Shown: positions 26,581-34,753, numbered from the stretch's first letter. The stretch: DNA of 64,000 nt from Pseudonocardia cypriaca (GCF_006717045.1 NZ_VFPH01000001.1:744001-808000); one strand, 5' to 3'. Numbers and translations are program-made. Notes: generated by a model from the letters alone, not told the origin.

Positions 26581-27589
26581 CCAAGTCGTCGCGGGCGGCG
26601 CTCACGGTGGCGGCGAGGTCCTCGAGCACTGCGGCGAAGCCCTGCGCGCTGAGCCGCGCCTCCGCGCTCCACCGCCCGACCTGCCCGGCCTGCACCGCAG
26701 GTAGCGCCGCCCAGGTGGGGTAGGCGGCGAGCTGGTCGGGCTGCAGGCTGAACGCGCGGGTGTCGTGGAGGACGAGGTCGGCCGGGTACCGGCCGGCCTG
26801 CTCCCAGCTCAGCGACTCGTAGTACTGCTCGCCCCCTTCCGGCTCCACCAGGTCCAGCCCGAGAGCGCGGAAGCTGAGCAGGTCGGGGAACTGGCTCGGC
26901 CGGGCGATCGACAGGCCTTCGGGCTCCGCGTACGTCACGAGGACACGCAGGTTCGGCTTGGCCGCGATGGCGGTCCGCGCGGCGGTGCCCGCCTGGTTGA
27001 GCCGCACCCGGGCGTTGATCAGCTCGGGGGTGTCGGTGTCGGCGCCCAGCAGCCGGGCGAACCGTTCGTAGCCGGCGATGATCTGCTCGGCCGGCACGCC
27101 GTAGCCATCGAGCGCGACGAGCGGCGCGATGCTCGTGACGCGGTCGACGGCGTCGTCGGCGATCACCCACATCGCCTTGTTGCCGCTCATGCCGGTGACG
27201 ACCAGGTCGGGGTGCAGGACGGCGAGGGCCTCGTAGTCGAGTGCGTCGTAGCCCTCGCCCGCGGAGCGGACCGAGGCCAGGTCGACGTCGCCGACCGTGC
27301 TGTCCGGGGAGCCGTCCTCCCGGCGCTGTGGCCCGAAGATCCCGACGGGGCGGACGCCGTAGTGCCAGAGGACGGCCGCCACGCCCGAGTACGCGACGAC
27401 GCGCTCGGGGCGGCGGGGGAGCTGCACCCGCACTCCGCGGGAATCGGTGAAGCTCCAGCCCGGCTCGGGAGCGGCCGGGGCCGCCTCCTCGCCGGAACCG
27501 CAGGCGGGAAGGCCCAGCAGCCCGCCGAGAGCGGCGGAACCAGCGAGGAGGCGGCGTCGGCTGATGCCGGCGGCGAGCGTGGTGACCAC
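26573..27589 (-). CDS. Iron-siderophore ABC transporter binding lipoprotein
   Basis: A 338-residue periplasmic-binding protein of the FepB/BtuF type. The N-terminus has SRRRLLAG, a twin-arginine-like stretch, and a lipobox ending GLPAC, so export by Tat or Sec with lipid anchoring is expected. The fold is marked by the long helix between two lobes, RPERVVAYSGVAAVLWHYGV, DYEALAVLHPDLVVTG and ADLVLHDTRAF. Siderophore binding is the likeliest role; vitamin B12 is possible. No permease or ATPase gene is adjacent, so it must use a transporter encoded elsewhere. Confidence 0.86.
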   Translation of the reverse strand: MVTTLAAGISRRRLLAGSAALGGLLGLPACGSGEEAAPAAPEPGWSFTDSRGVRVQLPRRPERVVAYSGVAAVLWHYGVRPVGIFGPQRREDGSPDSTVGDVDLASVRSAGEGYDALDYEALAVLHPDLVVTGMSGNKAMWVIADDAVDRVTSIAPLVALDGYGVPAEQIIAGYERFARLLGADTDTPELINARVRLNQAGTAARTAIAAKPNLRVLVTYAEPEGLSIARPSQFPDLLSFRALGLDLVEPEGGEQYYESLSWEQAGRYPADLVLHDTRAFSLQPDQLAAYPTWAALPAVQAGQVGRWSAEARLSAQGFAAVLEDLAATVSAARDDLVS

Positions 27590-27609
27590 GTGGGACCTCC
27601 GAGGGTGAG

Positions 27610-27628
27610 CGCTGGTTTGCTACCCTAA
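27610..27628 (-). promoter_or_regulatory. Possible DtxR/IdeR-type iron box half-site
   Basis: On the minus strand, upstream of the siderophore-binding gene, the sequence TTAGGGTAGCAAACC resembles one half of the actinobacterial iron box (TTAGGTTAG-S-CTAACCTAA). The second half is poor, so binding is uncertain, but the position about 25-40 bases before the start fits iron-controlled expression. Confidence 0.35.
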
Positions 27629-27703
27629 GTTGTCGGAACGATCACGGGAAGAACGGGTCGGCCTGGAGCGGAGGCAGCGCGCCCCGGGTGCGGCTGGTTC
27701 CGG

Positions 27704-28090
27704 TCACGTGCACCGGGAACTGCCGTCGACGGACGGCCACCAGGTCCCGAGCGGGGGCGCGGGAACCGTGGTCCAGGTGATCTTCGCGCACGCGTCCCGG
27801 TTCTTTGCCGAGTTGGCAGTCACGGCCAACGCCGCGAAGCCGATGCCGCACGCGATGTTCCCGGGAGTCGGAACCGCTGCACAGGCGGCGCTCGCCGCGC
27901 CCCCGGTCGCGATGTCGTTCGTCGCCGCCCTGCTGAATACGAAACTGCAGGTGGCAACACCACATTCGAACTGCGCGTCTGCATCCGACGCCGTCGCTGC
28001 ACTCGCCGTGCCGCCGGCGATCGAGAAGATCGCCGACAGCACGACCACGAACAGGATCCGTATCGAACGATGCGAACAGGTCGATCCCAT
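27704..28090 (-). CDS. Small secreted cysteine-containing protein
   Basis: A 128-residue protein from the ATG at 28090. A signal peptide is evident: basic residues (HRSIR), a hydrophobic core ILFVVVLSAIFSIAGG and a likely cut after TASA. The mature part has a spaced Cys pattern (ECGVATCSFVFSR, then AACAAV, NIACGIG, DACAKI and SRCT) with a SRAATNDIA helix. Similar small secreted proteins of unknown function occur in streptomycetes and relatives. No immunity-like partner is adjacent. Confidence 0.6.
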   Translation of the reverse strand: MGSTCSHRSIRILFVVVLSAIFSIAGGTASAATASDADAQFECGVATCSFVFSRAATNDIATGGAASAACAAVPTPGNIACGIGFAALAVTANSAKNRDACAKITWTTVPAPPLGTWWPSVDGSSRCT

Positions 28091-28268
28091 GGAGGCCCCC
28101 GGTGAATGGTGAATGCTCACACCGTCCCGGTGCACGTCGGACGAAGCGCGTCGGCGTGCGAGCGTTTCGAGCCTCGTGAGCTTCTCATTCCCGCCCTCGT
28201 TCCCGTGGCGGTTCGGGAGAACTTGCGGCGATGGGCTGCGGCCGTCGTGAACGGGGCAGGCGGCCGAT

Positions 28269-29039
28269 TCAGGCCGCGACGACCGCCACGCCGGTGCGGC
28301 CGCCGTCGACGTCGATGACGGTGCCGTGCACGAAGATCGCGTCGTCGCTGGCGAGGTAGACGGCCGCCTTCGCGATCGCGTCGGGGGCGCCGGGGGCGTT
28401 CGCCGGGGTGCCGCGCATCATGCTCTCGCCCGGCGCCGCGCTGCCCTCCGGCGTGCTCGCCGGGCGGATGACGCCCGGTGAGATCGCGTTGACGCGCACC
28501 CCGGACGGTCCGAACTCGGCTGCCCACGCCCGGGTCAGCGTCTCGACCGCGCCCTTCGTGGAGCTGTAGAGCGCGGAGATCGGGATGCCGAGCCGTGCGA
28601 TCCACGATCCGAGGTCGATGATCACGCCGCGGCCGGCCGTTGCCATCGCGGGGGCGATCGCGGCGGTCAGGAAGTACGGCGCCTTGACGTTGACGCCGTA
28701 GACCTCGTCGAAGGTGGGCTCGTCCGTGGCCGGGGTGGTGGTGGGCGGGTAGGTGCCCGCGTTGTTCACGAGGACGTCGATGCGCCCGCCGAGCACGCGC
28801 ATGGCCTCCTCGGCGAGTGCCCGGCTGCGGGCGGCGCTGCCGTCGTGGTCGGCGTGGACGAAGTCGGCGCGCCCGCCCGCCGCGCGGATCGCGTCGACGA
28901 CCTCCTGGCCTCGTTCGGCGTTGCGACCCGACACTGCGACGTGCGCGCCTTCCGCCCCGAACGCGGTGGCGATCGCCCGGCCGATGTTGCTCGTGGCTCC
29001 GGTGACCAGCGCCGTCCTGTTCTCCAGGCGTCCGCTCAT
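28269..29039 (-). CDS. Short-chain dehydrogenase/reductase
   Basis: A 256-residue classical SDR. The cofactor-binding motif is TALVTGATSNIGRAIA near the N-terminus, with NNAG near residue 92, catalytic Ser in DLGSW, and YSSTK as the YxxxK pair. The C-terminal GTVIDVDGGRTG completes the family pattern. It is divergent from a TetR regulator and two operator-like palindromes lie between them, so it is probably repressed by that regulator. Substrate unknown. Confidence 0.9.
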   Translation of the reverse strand: MSGRLENRTALVTGATSNIGRAIATAFGAEGAHVAVSGRNAERGQEVVDAIRAAGGRADFVHADHDGSAARSRALAEEAMRVLGGRIDVLVNNAGTYPPTTTPATDEPTFDEVYGVNVKAPYFLTAAIAPAMATAGRGVIIDLGSWIARLGIPISALYSSTKGAVETLTRAWAAEFGPSGVRVNAISPGVIRPASTPEGSAAPGESMMRGTPANAPGAPDAIAKAAVYLASDDAIFVHGTVIDVDGGRTGVAVVAA

Positions 29040-29063
29040 GGTGCTGCCCTCCAGGGCTTGGAT

Positions 29064-29079
29064 TGGACTGACCGGTCCA
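29064..29079. promoter_or_regulatory. TetR operator candidate, site 1
   Basis: TGGACTGACCGGTCCA is a 16-bp inverted repeat with one mismatch between the arms (TGGACTG and CGGTCCA). It lies 30 bp, centre to centre, from site 2 in the SDR/TetR divergent region. Confidence 0.6.
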
Positions 29080-29093
29080 GACTGGCAAGAGAA

Positions 29094-29109
29094 TGGACCG
29101 TTCGGTCCA
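29094..29109. promoter_or_regulatory. TetR operator candidate, site 2
   Basis: TGGACCGTTCGGTCCA is a 16-bp inverted repeat with perfect 7-bp arms around TT. It lies 20 bases before the tetR ATG, with a TATCCT -10-like hexamer downstream at 29117-29122, so binding would block the regulator's own promoter. Confidence 0.65.
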
Positions 29110-29128
29110 GAGCGCCTATCCTGGCCGC

Positions 29129-29728
29129 ATGCTGACCTCGAAGGGCGCCGCCACCCGGCAGCGGATCATCGAGGGCGCCGCCCGGTTGATGCGGGAGCGC
29201 GGGCCGGCGGGCGTCGGTCTCGACGACGTCCGCGCCGCGACGTCGACGAGCAAGAGCCAGCTGTTCCACTACTTCCCCGACGGGAAGGCCGACCTCCTGC
29301 TCGCCGTCGCGCGCCACGAGGCCGACCAGGTGCTGGCCGACCAGCAGCCCGAGCTCGACCGGCTCGCCACGTGGGCCGACTGGGAGGCCTGGCGGCAGCG
29401 CGTGGTCGCGAGGTACGCCGCCCAGGAGCGGGCCTGCCCGCTGTCGGCGCTGACCGCGCAGCTCGGGACGGGGGATCCGGCCACGGTCGCCGTGGTCACC
29501 GACCTGTACGACCGCTGGCACGCCCAGCTGCGGGCGGGCGTGCAGGCGTTGCTGGACGCCGGCGAGGCGGCCCCGGACATCGACGTCGACCGGGCGGCCA
29601 CCGCGCTGCTCACCGCCGTCGCAGGCGGCGCCACCCTGCTCATGGCGACGGGGCGCATCGACTACATGGAGTCCGCGCTGTCCGAGGCGCTCGACGGGCT
29701 GCGGTCGCCGGTCAGTCCGGCCGGCTGA
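29129..29728 (+). CDS. TetR-family regulator
   Basis: A 199-residue TetR protein from the ATG at 29129. The helix-turn-helix spans about residues 10-55 (KGAATRQRIIEGAARL, then VRAATSTSKSQLFHYFPDG). The ligand domain follows the length and helical pattern of the YxaF/LmrA-like group, including a QERACPLSALTAQLG block. The upstream ATG at 29093 would begin inside the operator and is unlikely. Two operator copies suggest it represses itself and the divergent SDR. Its end overlaps the next gene tail to tail by 17 bases. Confidence 0.9.
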   Translation: MLTSKGAATRQRIIEGAARLMRERGPAGVGLDDVRAATSTSKSQLFHYFPDGKADLLLAVARHEADQVLADQQPELDRLATWADWEAWRQRVVARYAAQERACPLSALTAQLGTGDPATVAVVTDLYDRWHAQLRAGVQALLDAGEAAPDIDVDRAATALLTAVAGGATLLMATGRIDYMESALSEALDGLRSPVSPAG

Positions 29729-30431
29729 GGGCCCGCGACCGGGTCCACGGCCAGGTCAGCAACGCCCACGCGGCCAACCCGACGACGAGCTCGACGCCCA
29801 GGTACCAGGGCCATTCCCCCATGAGGTCGAGGAGCGAGGGGTTGTCCGGCCTCCTGCTGACGAACAGGTAGTTGGTGCCGGCGGCCTCGTTGAACGCGAG
29901 CATCGCGACGCCCCACGAGACCGTGACCGCGGCGGCGACCGCGAAGCCGCGCCACGTCGGGCGCATGCCGGCCCACCACGTCAGGTACACGGCCGCCCAG
30001 ATCACCAGCAGGTGCTGGCCCCAGAAGCTGAAGAAGTCGACGCTCGGGACGTCCGGACCGTCCAGGGCCGGTGTGATCAGCGCCTGCGGGACCAGTGTGA
30101 GGCCCCAGTAGTAGGTGAGCGAGTAGGCCCACTGCCGGTGGGACCACAGGGCGTAGGCGGCCGCCATCCACGCGAAGTCCGAGATCTGGAAGGGGAGCGA
30201 GTGCTGGATGTCGAACCGGCCCGGTGACAGGTCGTAGACGAGTATCGGAACGTGGAAGGCCACCAGGACGGCCGCGAACGCGCGACCGACCGTCCACACG
30301 GTGCGCGTATCGCTCCGGTGCCGGCTGCCGAACCAGGCGAGAACCAGCACGCCCACGGCCAGGACGATCAGCACGATCCAGTGCGAGGCGCCGTAGGCGG
30401 CGAACGATGGTTGTGCCGGCAGCGGCCTCAC
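29712..30431 (-). CDS. TIGR02206 family (YwaF/TMEM164-like) membrane protein
   Basis: A 239-residue integral membrane protein with seven hydrophobic segments. The text YGASHWIVLIVLAVGVLV at the N-terminus, LPFQISDFAWMAAAYAL in the middle, and TNYLFVSRRPDNPSLLDLMG, WPWYLG and ELVVG near the end match the TIGR02206 family. Some relatives are acyltransferase-like in eukaryotes; the bacterial role is unknown. It converges on the TetR gene and is divergent from the sulfur transporter unit. Confidence 0.85.
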   Translation of the reverse strand: MRPLPAQPSFAAYGASHWIVLIVLAVGVLVLAWFGSRHRSDTRTVWTVGRAFAAVLVAFHVPILVYDLSPGRFDIQHSLPFQISDFAWMAAAYALWSHRQWAYSLTYYWGLTLVPQALITPALDGPDVPSVDFFSFWGQHLLVIWAAVYLTWWAGMRPTWRGFAVAAAVTVSWGVAMLAFNEAAGTNYLFVSRRPDNPSLLDLMGEWPWYLGVELVVGLAAWALLTWPWTRSRALSRPD

Positions 30432-30511
30432 TGACCCAGGTTAGGGCGATGGCTTCCGAGGCGCTCGCCACTTCGCCCCCGCACGGCTCGTCCGAGGAGC
30501 GGGTCAGAAGT

Positions 30512-30517
30512 TAGCCT
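30512..30517 (+). promoter_or_regulatory. -10 element of a leaderless promoter
   Basis: TAGCCT fits the actinobacterial -10 pattern TANNNT. It ends six bases before the GTG of the leader peptide at 30524, the spacing expected when the start codon is also the transcription start. Confidence 0.55.
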
Positions 30518-30523
30518 AGGCAA

Positions 30524-30589
30524 GTGATCCTCACGCGTCGGCGTCACGTCGACCACTGCACGCAGCGCGCGGCGGCCTGTCGTCCCTGA
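30524..30589 (+). CDS. Cysteine-containing leader peptide for the sulfur transporter
   Basis: A 21-residue frame from GTG that begins MILTRRRHVDHC and ends ACRP. The TRRRHVD core with cysteines near the end matches the short leader peptides that precede sulfur and cysteine genes in many actinobacteria. It has no ribosome site, but a -10 hexamer lies six bases upstream, so it is probably translated from a leaderless transcript. Two cysteine codons could make ribosome progress depend on cysteine supply and so control the downstream YeeE/YedE gene, which starts 39 bases after the stop. The family likeness is from memory; the attenuation role is inferred. Confidence 0.7.
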   Translation: MILTRRRHVDHCTQRAAACRP

Positions 30590-30628
30590 CGACCCGCCGC
30601 CATCTCCCTGCGCCCGAAGAGGATTGTC

Positions 30629-31891
30629 GTGACGACCACCGCTCCTGCCCGTTCCTTCCTCGCGCCCGCGCCCACCTGCGCCGCTCCGCCCGTCCCCGAT
30701 CCCGCTGCGCCCGCGCAGTGGCGCCCGCTCGCCGCGCTCGGCGTGCTCGGCGCCGCGCTCGTCACGTACGTCGGGCTGACGCACGGCGCCCGGCAGGCCG
30801 TGCTGCTCGCGCTGGGCGTCGGGCTCGGTGTCGCGCTCTTCCACTCCCGCTTCGGGTTCACGTCGGCCTGGCGGCAGCTCGTGGCCGTGGGCAACGGGGC
30901 GGGTCTGCGCGCCCACGCGGTGCTGCTCGGCACGACGGCCACGCTGTTCGCCCTGGTCATCGGGACCGGCACCGGGTTGTTCGGGTCGGAGCCCGCGCCG
31001 TCGGCCGGGCCGCTCGGCGTCGGGCTGGTGCTCGGCGCCTTCCTGTTCGGGATCGGGATGCAGCTCGGTGGGGCGTGCGCCTCCGGCACGCTGTTCGCGG
31101 TCGGCTCTGGGCAGGGCACGGTCGTGCTCACCCTCTTCGGCTTCATCGCCGGATCGGTGCTCTACACCTGGGCGTACCCGCTGGTCGCGGACCTGCCGGC
31201 GCTGCCGGCCGTGGTGCTGTCCGAGCACATCGGGTGGTTCGGGTCGTGGGCGGTCACGATCGTCGCGCTCCTGGCCGTCGTCGGGATCAGCCGGGCCGTG
31301 CAGGCGCGGCGCAACCCGCCGCCCACCGGCGTGCCGCCCACGGCGCGCGGTGTGGCCCGGATCCTGCGCGGGTCGTGGCCGATGTGGGTCGGCGGGGTGA
31401 CCCTCGCCGTGCTCGGTGCCGGCGTGCTCGTGGTCTCGGGCGGCGCGTGGGGCATCACGAGCGCGTTCGCGCTGTGGGGTGCCAAGGCGCTGCAGGCGAT
31501 CGGCCTGCACCCGGAGACGTGGGCCTACTGGCAGCAGCCCGCGCAGGCCAAGTCCCTTGCCGGCCCCGTGCTCGCCGACAAGACCTCGCTCACCGACATC
31601 GGGATCATGATCGGCGCCGCGTTCGCGGCCACCGCGGGCGGCGCCTGGGTGCTGCACCGCTCGATCCCGTGGCGCACGGCGCTGGCCGCGGTGATCGGCG
31701 GGATCGTCATGGGGATCGGTGCCCGGCTGGCGAGCGGCTGCAACATCGGCGCGTACCTCGCGGGTATCGCGTCGGGCAGCCTCTCCGGCTGGGTCTGGGG
31801 CCTGGCCGCGCTGGCCGGCACCTGGGTGGGCCTGCGTGCCCGCGGTCTGTTCGGCCTGGCCAACCCGAAGCCGTCCGACTCGGCCTGCTGA
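30629..31891 (+). CDS. YeeE/YedE family thiosulfate (sulfur) transporter
   Basis: A 420-residue membrane protein, GTG start with GAAGAGGA six bases upstream. It has about ten hydrophobic segments and the two family hallmarks FGIGMQLGGACASGTLFAVG (with the GGACASGT cysteine) in the first half and GARLASGCNIGAYLAGIASG in the second. These cysteines pass thiosulfate through the membrane in characterised relatives. The N-terminal 35 residues are Pro/Ala-rich and variable. It sits behind a cysteine leader peptide, supporting a role in sulfur supply. A cruciform repeat follows its stop. Confidence 0.9.
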   Translation: MTTTAPARSFLAPAPTCAAPPVPDPAAPAQWRPLAALGVLGAALVTYVGLTHGARQAVLLALGVGLGVALFHSRFGFTSAWRQLVAVGNGAGLRAHAVLLGTTATLFALVIGTGTGLFGSEPAPSAGPLGVGLVLGAFLFGIGMQLGGACASGTLFAVGSGQGTVVLTLFGFIAGSVLYTWAYPLVADLPALPAVVLSEHIGWFGSWAVTIVALLAVVGISRAVQARRNPPPTGVPPTARGVARILRGSWPMWVGGVTLAVLGAGVLVVSGGAWGITSAFALWGAKALQAIGLHPETWAYWQQPAQAKSLAGPVLADKTSLTDIGIMIGAAFAATAGGAWVLHRSIPWRTALAAVIGGIVMGIGARLASGCNIGAYLAGIASGSLSGWVWGLAALAGTWVGLRARGLFGLANPKPSDSAC

Positions 31892-31896
31892 CCGTT

Positions 31897-31949
31897 CCGA
31901 CGAGCGGCGCGTTCGTCGGAACCTATCCGACGAACGCGCCGTTCGTCGG
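31897..31949. repeat. 53-nt cruciform repeat, copy 1
   Basis: Two 23-bp units in inverted orientation (31897-31919 and 31927-31949) flank a 7-base spacer AACCTAT. Each unit is itself an imperfect palindrome beginning CCGACGA and ending TCGTCGG. A second copy lies at 37169-37221. Here it separates two convergent genes, so a bidirectional terminator role is plausible. Confidence 0.75.
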
Positions 31950-31953
31950 ACTT

Positions 31954-33570
31954 CTAGTGGGCGACGGGGCGGTCGCCGCCCCCGCCCGGCTTCCCGGACC
32001 GCAGGAACAGCGCCAGGAACACACCGACCAACGTGGCCGAGCCGGCGAGGAAGAAGCCGCTGCTGTAGGCCGCCGCCTGGACCTGCCCCGACACCTCCTG
32101 GTACAGCGGGAGCAGGCCGGTGGCGCCTTGCTGCTGCAGCTCGGTGAGCTGGGTGTTCGAGCCGGTTTCCAGCAGGGTGGCCCGGTCGGCGATGTACTGC
32201 GCGCTGTTGTCCTGGACCATCGCGGTCATCATGGCCAGACCGAGCGCCGAGCTCACGCGCTGCGTGAGGGTGTTGAACGCGCTGCCGCTGTCGGAGACCT
32301 CGGGCGGGAGGACGGACAGGCCGCCGGTCATGATCGGCATCATCCCCAGTGCCATCCCGGTGGCCATGACGACCATCCCGAGGATGAGCTCGCCGCGGGT
32401 GATGTCGACGTTGATCCGGGACAGCAGCAGGATCCCGGTCCCGACCAGCGCCAGCCCGACGACGGCGGGCCACCGGGCGCCGATCTTGTCGTAGAGCAGG
32501 CCGGCGAAGGGCATGAGCAGCATCATCGCGAGGGCCTGCGGCAGCAGGGTCAAGCCGGTGTTCAACGGTGTCCAGCCCTGCGCGTCCTGCAAGAACGACG
32601 GGACGTAGAACAGCACCGCGAACAGGCCGATCGACATCGCGCTGATCAGGAGCAGCGAGTTGACGTACGGCCAGTACTTGAACACCCGGATGTCGAGCAC
32701 GGGGTGCTCGACGTGCAGCTCGACCACGATGAAGAGCGCCATGAACACGGCTGCGCCGAGGAACAGCATCACGGTGCGGTAGTCGGTCCAGCCCCAGTTG
32801 TCGCCCTCCTCGAGCGCGAGGAGCAGGGAGAACAGGCTGGCGGCGATGAACCCGAACCCGACGAAGTCGAACGGCTTGCTCTTCTCGGCCGGGAACTTCG
32901 TCAGCCAGATGGCGGCCGCGATCGCGCCGAGGATGCCGACCGGCACGTTGATCAGGAAGATCACGCGCCAGTTCGTGTGCTCCACGAGGTAGCCGCCCAG
33001 CGTGGGCCCGATGCCTGGTGCGACGACGATGCCCAGCCCGTACATGCCCATCGCCGCACCGAGCTTCTGCGGGGGCACGATGCGGAAGAGGATGGTCATG
33101 CAGGTGACCGGGAGGACGCCACCGGGGATCGCCTGCAGGATCCGGAACGCGATCAACCCGCTGAGCCCGGTGGACACGGCGCACAGGAGGGACGCCAGCG
33201 TGAAGAGCACGATCAGCGCGACGTAGAGGCGCTTGAGGCCGAACCGCGCGCCGAGCCACGCGCTCGCCGGGACCATGACGCCCTCGGTGAGGCTGTAGGC
33301 GGTGCTGATCCACTGGACGCTCTCGATGCTGGCGCCGAGGTCCTTGCGGATCGAGGGGATCGCGACGTTCACGATGCTGAGGTCGAGCACCGACATGAAC
33401 ATGCCGGTGATCAGCACGGCGAGCGGGAGGCCCCACCCCGTCGCCGGGGGAGTGGGCGGCGGCGGAGGGGCCGGCGGCTTGCTGGCCGGCGGAACCGGGC
33501 GGCCGCCCGCGCGTCGCTCGTTCGCGGCGACGTCCCCGCGCACGAGCTCGTCGTCCAGCGACTTGGTCAT
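31954..33570 (-). CDS. MFS drug efflux pump, DHA2 (14-helix) family
   Basis: A 538-residue transporter. The start is taken at the ATG at 33570, which gives a short cytoplasmic N-terminus with a poly-proline stretch before the first membrane helix. Family marks include MFMSVLDLSIVNVAIPSIRK (helix 1, with the LD-x-x-IVNVA motif) and ARFGLKRLY (motif A loop). GLGIVVAPGIGPTLGGYL is motif C, the antiporter signature. About fourteen hydrophobic segments fit the EmrB/QacA type. A TetR gene is divergent, with an operator-like palindrome between them, the classical layout for a repressed pump. Confidence 0.92.
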   Translation of the reverse strand: MTKSLDDELVRGDVAANERRAGGRPVPPASKPPAPPPPPTPPATGWGLPLAVLITGMFMSVLDLSIVNVAIPSIRKDLGASIESVQWISTAYSLTEGVMVPASAWLGARFGLKRLYVALIVLFTLASLLCAVSTGLSGLIAFRILQAIPGGVLPVTCMTILFRIVPPQKLGAAMGMYGLGIVVAPGIGPTLGGYLVEHTNWRVIFLINVPVGILGAIAAAIWLTKFPAEKSKPFDFVGFGFIAASLFSLLLALEEGDNWGWTDYRTVMLFLGAAVFMALFIVVELHVEHPVLDIRVFKYWPYVNSLLLISAMSIGLFAVLFYVPSFLQDAQGWTPLNTGLTLLPQALAMMLLMPFAGLLYDKIGARWPAVVGLALVGTGILLLSRINVDITRGELILGMVVMATGMALGMMPIMTGGLSVLPPEVSDSGSAFNTLTQRVSSALGLAMMTAMVQDNSAQYIADRATLLETGSNTQLTELQQQGATGLLPLYQEVSGQVQAAAYSSGFFLAGSATLVGVFLALFLRSGKPGGGGDRPVAH

Positions 33571-33687
33571 GAACGTGCCCCTCGAGACCCGGAGGTGGTG
33601 CCGCGCGACGCTGCCCGACAGATGCGGGGTCCTTCCCCCCTTGAACTGCGGACACTGTACCGACGGAATCGGAGGACCCGCCACGTT

Positions 33688-33699
33688 TTGTAGATACAA
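33688..33699. promoter_or_regulatory. Operator candidate between the MFS pump and TetR
   Basis: TTGTAGATACAA has perfect 5-bp arms TTGTA and TACAA around GA. It lies nine bases before the tetR ATG in the divergent promoter region. Confidence 0.5.
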
Positions 33700-33708
33700 T
33701 CACGGGCG

Positions 33709-34671
33709 ATGCCTGCTCCTCCTGACACCCGGCCCGGACTGCGCAGCGACGCGCGGCGCAACCGCCGCCGCCTGCTCGAATCCGCTCGGGAGGTCATGCG
33801 CGAACAGGGTCTCGACGCCTCGCTGGGGGAGATCGCACGCCGGGCGGGTGTGGGCAACGCCACTCTGTACCGGCACTTCCCGACCCGAGAGGCGCTGTGC
33901 GAGGCGGTCTTCGCGGAGTATGGCAGCGAGCTGGAGCAGATCCGCGAGCGCGTGCTGCGGATCCCCGACGCGTGGGATGCCCTGGCGGCCTGGCTCGAGG
34001 AGACGTGCACCGCGTTCGCCACCGACCAGGCGTTCGCCGACCTGGTGACCAGGGGCATGCCGCTGTCGCCCGCGCTCAACGAGCTGTGCATGTCCGCGAT
34101 CGGGTTCTCCGACACCCTGTTCCGCAACGCGCAGCGCCAGGGCGTGATCCGCGCCGACGTCGAGCTGACCGACCTGATGATGGTCACCTACTCGCTGCAG
34201 CAGGTGGTCGCCGCCACCGCTCAGGTGGCTCCCGACGCGTGGCGGCGCCACCTCGCCATCGCCCTCGACGGGCTCCGGCCCCGCGAGGGCGCCGCCCTGC
34301 CGCCCGTCGCCATCACGCTCGAGCAGCTCATCGCGATCGGTGAGCGCCCGCAGCACCGTCGTCCCGTCGAACGGGTCCTCACGGCCGAGCAGCGACTCCC
34401 GCACTCCGGCCGTGATCGGGCTCCCGCGATCAGCGACGAGCTGTGGGAGCTCATCGAGCCCGAGCTCCCGTCGAGCGAGGGTCGCCGGGGGCGGCCGTGG
34501 CGGGACCACCGCCAGACCCTCGAGGCCATCCTCTGGCGCTACCGCACGGGATGCCCGTGGCGGGACCTGCCCCCCGAGTTCGGCCCGTGGCAGACGTTGT
34601 GGAAGCGGCATCGGCGCTGGTCGACCGACGGCGTATACCAGCGGATCCTGGAGCGGCTGGTGCAGAGCTAG
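33709..34671 (+). CDS. TetR-family regulator with an IS5-type transposase tail
   Basis: A 320-residue frame. Residues 1 to about 205 form a normal TetR repressor with the helix-turn-helix near 20-60 (LGEIARRAGVGNATLYRHF) and a helical ligand domain ending near PREGAALPPV. From about residue 239 the sequence changes to the N-terminal DUF4096 domain of IS5-family transposases (ISDELWELIEPELP, then RDHRQTLEAILWRYRTG and CPWRDLPPEFGPWQTLWKRH). So an insertion element has replaced the natural 3' end of the gene in frame. The regulator is divergent from the DHA2 pump and probably controls it. Whether the extra tail affects function is unknown. Confidence 0.85.
   Translation: MPAPPDTRPGLRSDARRNRRRLLESAREVMREQGLDASLGEIARRAGVGNATLYRHFPTREALCEAVFAEYGSELEQIRERVLRIPDAWDALAAWLEETCTAFATDQAFADLVTRGMPLSPALNELCMSAIGFSDTLFRNAQRQGVIRADVELTDLMMVTYSLQQVVAATAQVAPDAWRRHLAIALDGLRPREGAALPPVAITLEQLIAIGERPQHRRPVERVLTAEQRLPHSGRDRAPAISDELWELIEPELPSSEGRRGRPWRDHRQTLEAILWRYRTGCPWRDLPPEFGPWQTLWKRHRRWSTDGVYQRILERLVQS
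34423..34671 (+). mobile_element. IS5-family transposase remnant (N-terminal domain only)
   Basis: About 82 codons of an IS5-type transposase N-terminal domain, fused to the tetR frame, end in TAG at 34669-34671 just after RILERLVQS. The catalytic DDE part is absent, and no terminal inverted repeats were identified, so the element is dead. Confidence 0.75.
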
Positions 34672-34753
34672 GCATCTGTTCGGCCACGTCGGCGGCGGTC
34701 AGCGCGACGGGGTCGGCCCCGACGAGGGCCAGGGCGCGCGTTCCGCACCGTCC

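Noticed and set aside
30511..30523. TTAGCCTAGGCAA read as a DtxR-type iron box
   Set aside because: It fits better as the -10 region of the leaderless promoter for the cysteine leader peptide, and the gene served is a sulfur transporter.
30428..33703. Very long open frames (about 1000 codons) on both strands over the YeeE and MFS genes
   Set aside because: Their translations are Arg/Pro/Gly-rich low-information text, while the overlapping frames encode recognisable membrane proteins.
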